Shown here piece after piece: positions 5,853 through 9,459 of a stretch of 9,459 bases of DNA. Each line of letters begins with the position of its first letter. Within the stretch, counting starts at the first letter, position 1. Position numbers and translations under genes: made by a program. The notes beneath the pieces are model-generated. The model did no database searches and was not told the DNA's origin. It saw only the letters and a program-made list of their open reading frames with translations. Origin of the DNA: Synechococcaceae bacterium WB8_1B_136 (GTDB lineage: Bacteria; Cyanobacteriota; Cyanobacteriia; PCC-6307; Cyanobiaceae); NCBI GenBank assembly GCA_010029175.1, contig RGNC01000072.1, positions 1-9,459 of the forward strand, written 5' to 3'.

Positions 5853-6504
5853 GGCCGTAGACGGTTTCGATCAGATCCGGCGGCGCACCGGCACCGATCA
5901 GCTTGCTGCGCAGGTTGCGGATGTGGGCCTTGATCGTCTCCTCCCCCACGTCGCGGCGGCCATCCGAGCTGGCGTCGAGCAGCCATCCCTTGCTGCAGCT
6001 CTGGCCCTGGGCCCGCAGCAGCGCCTCCAGCAGCAGCGCCTCCTTGCGGGTGAGTTCCACCCGCCGGCCCGCCAGCTCCAGGCTGATCTGACCGGGCACC
6101 AGCCGCAGCGGCCCCCAGCACAGCTCCTGGCGCAGGGGGCGATCGCGGCGGCGCAGCAGGGCCTGGATCCGGGCCCGCAGCAGCGGCGGATCGAAGGGCT
6201 TCACCACGTAGTCGTCGGCGCCGAGCTCGTAGCCGAGCACCTTGTGGGGCGTGCCATCGCGAGCGGTGAGCACCAGCACCAGTGGCTGGTGGCCGGTGCG
6301 CTGCCGCAGCCGGCGGCACACCTCCAAGCCATCACAGCCCGGCAGGGTGAGATCCAGCAGCAGCAGGTCGATGGGCTCACGGGCCAGCAGCTCCAGGGCC
6401 GTGGGGCCATCAGCGGCGCTGGCCAGGGCGTAGCCCCACTGGCCCAGCAGCGTCAGCAGGGCCTGGCGCAGATCGGCATCGTCCTCGACGACCAGCAGCT
6501 TCAC
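5818..6504 (-). CDS. OmpR/PhoB-family response regulator
   Basis: This 228-aa regulator pairs with the overlapping kinase. The receiver domain (1-118) has D8-D9 of the acidic pocket, phospho-acceptor D51 (LLLLDLTLP), T80 and K102 (KPFD). The C-terminal winged-helix DNA-binding domain (about 127-223) shows the helix-turn-helix region (LTRKEALLLEALL; GEETIKAHIRNLRSKL) and the terminal wing hairpin IETVYGLGYRL. Phosphorylated by its kinase, it should bind promoters; family members usually recognise tandem direct repeats. The start is GTG at 6504, placed by the canonical MKLLVVEDD opening. There is no strong Shine-Dalgarno. It is divergent from the dehydrogenase gene across 55 bp and is the first gene of the RR-HK-mnx run. 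The palindrome at 6524-6542, some 20 nt before its start, may be a site of autoregulation. Metal-responsive control, as for ManR or NrsR, is a hypothesis. Confidence 0.92.
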   Translation of the reverse strand: MKLLVVEDDADLRQALLTLLGQWGYALASAADGPTALELLAREPIDLLLLDLTLPGCDGLEVCRRLRQRTGHQPLVLVLTARDGTPHKVLGYELGADDYVVKPFDPPLLRARIQALLRRRDRPLRQELCWGPLRLVPGQISLELAGRRVELTRKEALLLEALLRAQGQSCSKGWLLDASSDGRRDVGEETIKAHIRNLRSKLIGAGAPPDLIETVYGLGYRLNPTALH

Positions 6505-6523
6505 GGCGGATCAGCGGGACTTC

Positions 6524-6542
6524 GGCCAGTTTTAGACTGGCC
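6524..6542. promoter_or_regulatory. perfect inverted repeat in the divergent promoter region
   Basis: GGCCAGT (6524-6530) and ACTGGCC (6536-6542) form a perfect 7-bp inverted repeat around TTTAG. It is centred in the 55-bp gap between the response regulator (minus) and the dehydrogenase (plus). Its core is the only AT-rich patch in the gap and offers weak -10-like hexamers on both strands (TAGACT plus, TAAAAC minus). It therefore could be a shared operator covering both promoters. As it precedes both genes, a terminator role is unlikely. Confidence 0.4.
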
Positions 6543-6559
6543 CTTCAACGGGATGGTCC

Positions 6560-7708
6560 ATGAGCCCCAGCGCCACACCGCCAAGCCCCCCAGCCCCCAG
6601 CGCCACGCAGTGCCACGCCATCGCGCCGGCCGTTGTGCTGCGGGGACCCCGGGCCTGGAGTGAGGCGCTGGAGCCCATCGGCCGGCTCTGCCGGCGCCCG
6701 CTGCTGCTGGGCCGCAGCGCCGCCACGGCAGCCCTCAGGGCCGAGCTGCTGGCCGACCTGCGCGCTGCCGGGCTGGAGCCCATCGCCGCTGAACTGCGTT
6801 TCGACTGCTGCGAAGAGGATCTGCAGGCCCTTGCGGCAATGGCGCGGGCGGCAGGCTGCGACGGGGTGATCGCCAGCGGGGGCGGCAAGGTGCTCGATGC
6901 GGGCAAGCTGCTGGCCCATCGCCTGCAGCTGCGCTGCATCACGGTGCCCACCAGCGCCGCCACCTGTGCCGGCTGGACGGCCCTGGCCAACATCTATTCC
7001 CCCGAGGGGGCCTTCCAGGGCGATGTGGGCCTGGCCAGCTGCCCCGATCTGCTGGTGTTCGACCACACCCTGGTGCGCCAGGCACCGGAGCGCACCCTGG
7101 CCAGCGGCATCGCCGACGCGATGGCCAAGTGGTACGAGGCCTCGGTGAGCAGCGGCTCCAGCAGGGATGGGCTGGTGCAACAGGCGGTGCAGCAGGCGCG
7201 GGTGCTGCGCGATCAGCTGCTGCTGGAGGGGCTGGAGGCCCTGGCGGATCCCGGCGGCGAAGCTTGGATCCGGGTGGCGGAGGCCTCGGCCCTCACCGCC
7301 GGCCTGATCGGTGGCATCGGCGGGGCCCGCTGCCGCACCGTGGCCGCCCACGCCGTGCACAACGGCCTCACCCAGCTGCAGGCCAGCCACGGCGCCCTCC
7401 ATGGCGAAAAGGTGGGGTTCGGGATCCTTGTGCAGCTGCGGCTGGAGGAGGTGCTGGGGGGCAACCAGCTGGCGGCCCAGGCCCGGCGCCAGCTGCTGCC
7501 CTTCTTCCAGAGCCTGAAGCTGCCGGTGACCCTGGCGGAACTGGGGCTGGCGAGCGCCAGCTTGCAGGAGCTGCAGCAGGCCTGCAGCTTCGCCTGCCGC
7601 CCCGGATCCGACCTGCACCACCTGCCCTTCGCCGTGGACCCCGCCGATCTGCTGGCGGCCCTGGTGAGCACCTGCGCGGCCATCCCCACCGCCAGCCCCC
7701 ACAGCTGA
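6560..7708 (+). CDS. iron/zinc-dependent alcohol dehydrogenase, glycerol dehydrogenase (GldA-like) family
   Basis: This 382-aa protein matches the GldA/AraM-type branch of the metal-dependent alcohol dehydrogenases. The NAD(P) phosphate-binding motif is SGGGKVLDAGK (106-116), followed by the nucleotide-contact segment VPTSAATCAGWTALANIY (129-146). The metal ligands are visible as D186 (GIADAMAKWYEA), H264 (AAHAVHNGL) and H281 (LHGEKVGFG), in the GldA order, so the enzyme should be active. The first 20 residues are a Pro/Ala/Ser-rich extension. The substrate cannot be read from sequence: glycerol, glycerol-1-phosphate or another polyol/aldehyde are options, and the lipid-related neighbours favour a glycerol compound. 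The ATG at 6560 is preceded by a GGGATGG stretch as a modest Shine-Dalgarno. It is the first gene of a plus-strand operon; the next reading frame begins 5 nt after its stop. Confidence 0.85.
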   Translation: MSPSATPPSPPAPSATQCHAIAPAVVLRGPRAWSEALEPIGRLCRRPLLLGRSAATAALRAELLADLRAAGLEPIAAELRFDCCEEDLQALAAMARAAGCDGVIASGGGKVLDAGKLLAHRLQLRCITVPTSAATCAGWTALANIYSPEGAFQGDVGLASCPDLLVFDHTLVRQAPERTLASGIADAMAKWYEASVSSGSSRDGLVQQAVQQARVLRDQLLLEGLEALADPGGEAWIRVAEASALTAGLIGGIGGARCRTVAAHAVHNGLTQLQASHGALHGEKVGFGILVQLRLEEVLGGNQLAAQARRQLLPFFQSLKLPVTLAELGLASASLQELQQACSFACRPGSDLHHLPFAVDPADLLAALVSTCAAIPTASPHS

Positions 7709-7713
7709 ACGCC

Positions 7714-7813
7714 ATGGGCGCGACGGATGCAACGCCCCAGCGGCAGCTGGTGCAGCGGGCCGCCGCCAGCCTGCTGGACCCCCAGGGCCGCGCCCTGGCA
7801 GCGGCGGTGCAGT
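7714..7813 (+). pseudogene. detached N-terminal segment of the alpha/beta hydrolase (apparent one-base frameshift)
   Basis: An ATG 5 nt after the dehydrogenase stop opens MGATDATPQRQLVQRAAASL and continues LLDPQGRALAAAVQW. This reads like the usual leader of this hydrolase type, running into a first beta strand. After TGG at about 7811-7813 this frame turns to Trp/Cys/Arg-rich nonsense and stops at 7998, while the frame one base off continues naturally with VEVLGEGPPLLLLHGF. Inserting one G (CAGTGG-G-TGGAGG) would join the two into a single protein of about 282 aa. So either a base has been lost from the genome or it is missing from the sequence. It could also be unused DNA if translation really begins at GTG 7812. 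Confidence 0.55.
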
Positions 7814-8558
7814 GGTGGAGGTGCTGGGGGAGGGGCCGCCGCTGCTGCTGCTACATGGCTTCGACAGCTCCCATCTGGAATTCCGCCGGCTGGCGCCGCT
7901 GCTGGCCCCCCAGCACCAGCTGTTCATCCCCGACCTGCACGGCTTCGGCTTCTGCCCGCGGCTCAGTGATGGCCCCTACAGCCCCGAGGGCGTGCTGAGC
8001 CACCTGGAGGCCCTGCTGGAGCAGATCCTGCAGCGCAGCGGCGCCTCCAGGGTGGGCCTGATCGGTGCCTCCATGGGCGGCTCGGTGGCGGTGGACCTGG
8101 CCAGGCGCCAGAGCGCACGGGTGGAGCGCCTGTTGCTGCTGGCCCCCGCCGGCCTCACCGGTCGGCCCATGCCCGTGCCGGCCTGGCTGGCGCCGCTGGG
8201 GGCCCGCTTTCTGGGGCTGCCGGCGGTGCGCCGCGGCCTCTGCCGCAGCGCCTTCGCCGAGCCCGATCGCGATGTGGGCCCCGCCGAACTGGAGATTGCC
8301 TCGCTGCATCTGCTGTGCCCCAACTGGGGGCCGGCCCTGGCGGCCTTCGCCAGCAGCGGCGGCTTCGCCGGCTGCGGAGAGCCCCTGCCGCCCCAGCCGA
8401 TCCAGGTGTTGTGGGGGACGAACGATCGCATTCTGCGGCCGCCCCAGAAGCGGGCCGCCCAGGCTCTGTTAGGAGAGCGGATCACGGAGCTGGCGGCCTG
8501 CGGCCATCTGCCCCACATCGACCAACCCGCCACCGTGGCCCGCACCTGGCATGGCTGA
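7812..8558 (+). CDS. alpha/beta hydrolase fold protein, start uncertain because of a frameshift
   Basis: The open frame encodes 248 aa from a GTG at 7812. It has the oxyanion loop HGFDSS (15-20), the nucleophile elbow GASMGG with S87, the acid D205 (WGTNDRI) and the catalytic histidine H232 (CGHLPHIDQP). The serine-hydrolase triad is therefore complete; a lid or cap region lies at about 113-190. The substrate is unknown (esterase, lipase or C-C hydrolase types all share this fold). Starting at GTG would cut off the residues before the first core strand, and the missing part appears intact one frame over in 7714-7813. The gene overlaps the next one by 8 nt (8551-8558), typical of an operon. 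If the frameshift is genuine, the product may be made poorly from the internal GTG or be lost; if it is a sequencing error the gene is 7714-8558. Confidence 0.8.
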   Translation: MVEVLGEGPPLLLLHGFDSSHLEFRRLAPLLAPQHQLFIPDLHGFGFCPRLSDGPYSPEGVLSHLEALLEQILQRSGASRVGLIGASMGGSVAVDLARRQSARVERLLLLAPAGLTGRPMPVPAWLAPLGARFLGLPAVRRGLCRSAFAEPDRDVGPAELEIASLHLLCPNWGPALAAFASSGGFAGCGEPLPPQPIQVLWGTNDRILRPPQKRAAQALLGERITELAACGHLPHIDQPATVARTWHG

Positions 8559-9174
8559 CGACACCACCCCGAAATCCAGTGGCCCGGTGCTGCAACTGCT
8601 CGCCAGCGGGCTGCAGTTCTGGATCCGCCAGCAGTGTGAGGCCGTGGAGAGCCTGGAGCTGCAACTGCACGGCTCGGCCATGGCACTGCTGCGGGGCCGC
8701 CTCGAGGGGGTGAGCCTGGTGGCCCGGCGGGTGGTGTTCCGGGAGCTGGAGATCGAGATGGCCGAGCTGCGCAGCGGTCCGATCGCCATTCAGGTGGGCA
8801 AGTTGCTCAAGGGACAGTCCCTGAGGCTGGAGCAGCCTTTCCAGATCACGGGATACGTGGCCTTCACCGGTGCGGGCCTGAGCCGCTCCCTCTGCGCCCC
8901 CAGTTGGCGCGGCCTGGGGGACCAGCTGGCCGATGGCCTGCTGGGGCTGGCGCCGCTGCAGGCGGTGTCGATCGAGCGCGACCGGCTGGTGCTGACCGCC
9001 CAGGGGATGCGCTGCGACACCCTGCCGGCGGCGGTGGAGGGCTGCCTGGAGGTGCAGGGTGTGGACAACGAGCTGCGGGTGCGGCTGCCGGGCGACCCCA
9101 ACATCGCGATCGAGACGGCCAACCTCGAGGGTGGCATGCTGCAGCTGCACGGCAATGCCCGGGTGTCGCCCTAG
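8551..9174 (+). CDS. DUF2993 (LmeA-like) family protein
   Basis: This 207-aa protein fits the cyanobacterial DUF2993 pattern. After an N-terminal helix (PVLQLLASGLQFWIRQQCEA) comes VESLELQLHGSAMALLRGRL and EGVSLVARRVVFRELEIEMA, then IAIQVGKLLKGQSLRLEQP and the repeat-like VAFTGAGLSRSL. The rest is beta-rich, ending IAIETANLEGGMLQLHGNARV. The actinobacterial relative LmeA is a phospholipid-binding lipoprotein involved in lipomannan maturation; in cyanobacteria the role is unknown, and a lipid-binding function is an inference. No signal peptide is evident, unlike LmeA. The ATG at 8551 overlaps the hydrolase stop by 8 nt. The stop at 9174 lies 14 bp from the convergent cdsA stop, with no hairpin terminator between. 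Confidence 0.8.
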   Translation: MADDTTPKSSGPVLQLLASGLQFWIRQQCEAVESLELQLHGSAMALLRGRLEGVSLVARRVVFRELEIEMAELRSGPIAIQVGKLLKGQSLRLEQPFQITGYVAFTGAGLSRSLCAPSWRGLGDQLADGLLGLAPLQAVSIERDRLVLTAQGMRCDTLPAAVEGCLEVQGVDNELRVRLPGDPNIAIETANLEGGMLQLHGNARVSP

Positions 9175-9188
9175 CGATCTGACCCGCC

Positions 9189-9459
9189 TCAGCGAATCAG
9201 CGGCAGCAGCAGGGTCACCATGTAGAAGAACACCGCCGGCGTGAACAGGTAGCTGTCGATCCGATCGAGGATGCCGCCGTGGCCGGGCAGGAAATCGCCG
9301 GAGTCCTTCACGCCGGCATCGCGCTTCATCATCGATTCGGTGAGATCTCCCACCAGGGCGAACACCGCCACCACTCCCCCCAGCAGACCGCCCACGGCCC
9401 AGCCCCAGTTCCAGCCCAGCAGCTCACCGAACACTCCCCCCAGCAGCACCGCGCAGCTC
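9189..9459 (-). CDS. cdsA: phosphatidate cytidylyltransferase (CDP-diacylglycerol synthase), C-terminal part
   Basis: Only the last 90 or so codons are in the window; the gene continues past the right edge, so its start is not seen. The CDP-diglyceride synthetase signature is complete: S..KRDAGVKDSGDFLPGHGG followed by ILDRIDS (9255-9335). It includes the KD, PGHGG and DRxD residues that bind Mg2+ and CTP. It is flanked by hydrophobic stretches (GLLGGVVAVFALVGDL; FFYMVTLLLPLI), as expected for an integral membrane enzyme. It makes CDP-diacylglycerol from CTP and phosphatidate, the precursor of phosphatidylglycerol, an essential thylakoid lipid in cyanobacteria. It ends 14 bp from the convergent DUF2993 gene. 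The TGA stop right after LLPLIR is the usual place for the family end. Confidence 0.93.
   Translation of the reverse strand, partial: SCAVLLGGVFGELLGWNWGWAVGGLLGGVVAVFALVGDLTESMMKRDAGVKDSGDFLPGHGGILDRIDSYLFTPAVFFYMVTLLLPLIR

Noticed and set aside
6545..7927. 460-codon minus-strand open frame opposite the dehydrogenase
   Set aside because: The plus strand carries a dehydrogenase with all metal ligands; the antisense translation is low-complexity without a recognisable fold.
9175..9188. Bidirectional terminator between DUF2993 and cdsA
   Set aside because: The 14-bp gap has no inverted repeat.

Overview
The window looks like chromosomal DNA of a GC-rich picocyanobacterium (Cyanobium / alpha-cyanobacterial Synechococcus type). 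The evidence is the family content: a GDT1/Mnx-type manganese exporter, a DUF2993 protein of cyanobacterial type and a HAMP-less sensor kinase. Three perfect HIP1 octamers (GCGATCGC at 4077, 5571 and 6139) agree with this, against about 0.4 expected by base composition. Genus is an inference; no rRNA is visible.

Layout. Positions 1-193 hold no convincing gene, but carry a good minus-strand promoter (TTGACA, 19 bp, TATGGT with an extended -10) that drives a leader leaving the window on the left. From 194 to 6504 everything lies on the minus strand. In transcription order (right to left) this block holds an OmpR-type response regulator, an overlapping sensor histidine kinase and a GDT1/Mnx-type exporter. 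These are followed by two unknown proteins (186 and 119 aa), an NAD-type glyceraldehyde-3-phosphate dehydrogenase (Gap1), an unknown 103-aa protein and a GAF + HD-GYP cyclic-di-GMP phosphodiesterase-like protein. From 6560 to 9174 three genes run on the plus strand: a GldA-like metal-dependent dehydrogenase, an alpha/beta hydrolase and a DUF2993 lipid-binding-like protein. The last is convergent with the 3' end of cdsA, which runs off the right edge.

How they may work together. The RR-HK-exporter order with tight spacing suggests a two-component system controlling, or co-expressed with, a manganese/calcium exporter. The divergent 55-bp intergenic region between the RR and the dehydrogenase contains a perfect 7-bp inverted repeat around the only AT-rich patch, and is the natural candidate operator. 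The plus-strand genes plus cdsA form a plausible membrane-lipid/glycerol-related neighbourhood.

Most notable points: the RR-HK-Mnx operon; a probable one-base deletion (or assembly error) that detaches the N-terminus of the alpha/beta hydrolase; a histidine at the position usually held by the phosphatase Thr/Asn in the kinase H-box; and a GapA-like Gap1 beside a c-di-GMP phosphodiesterase. No mobile element, CRISPR array, tRNA or rRNA was seen.
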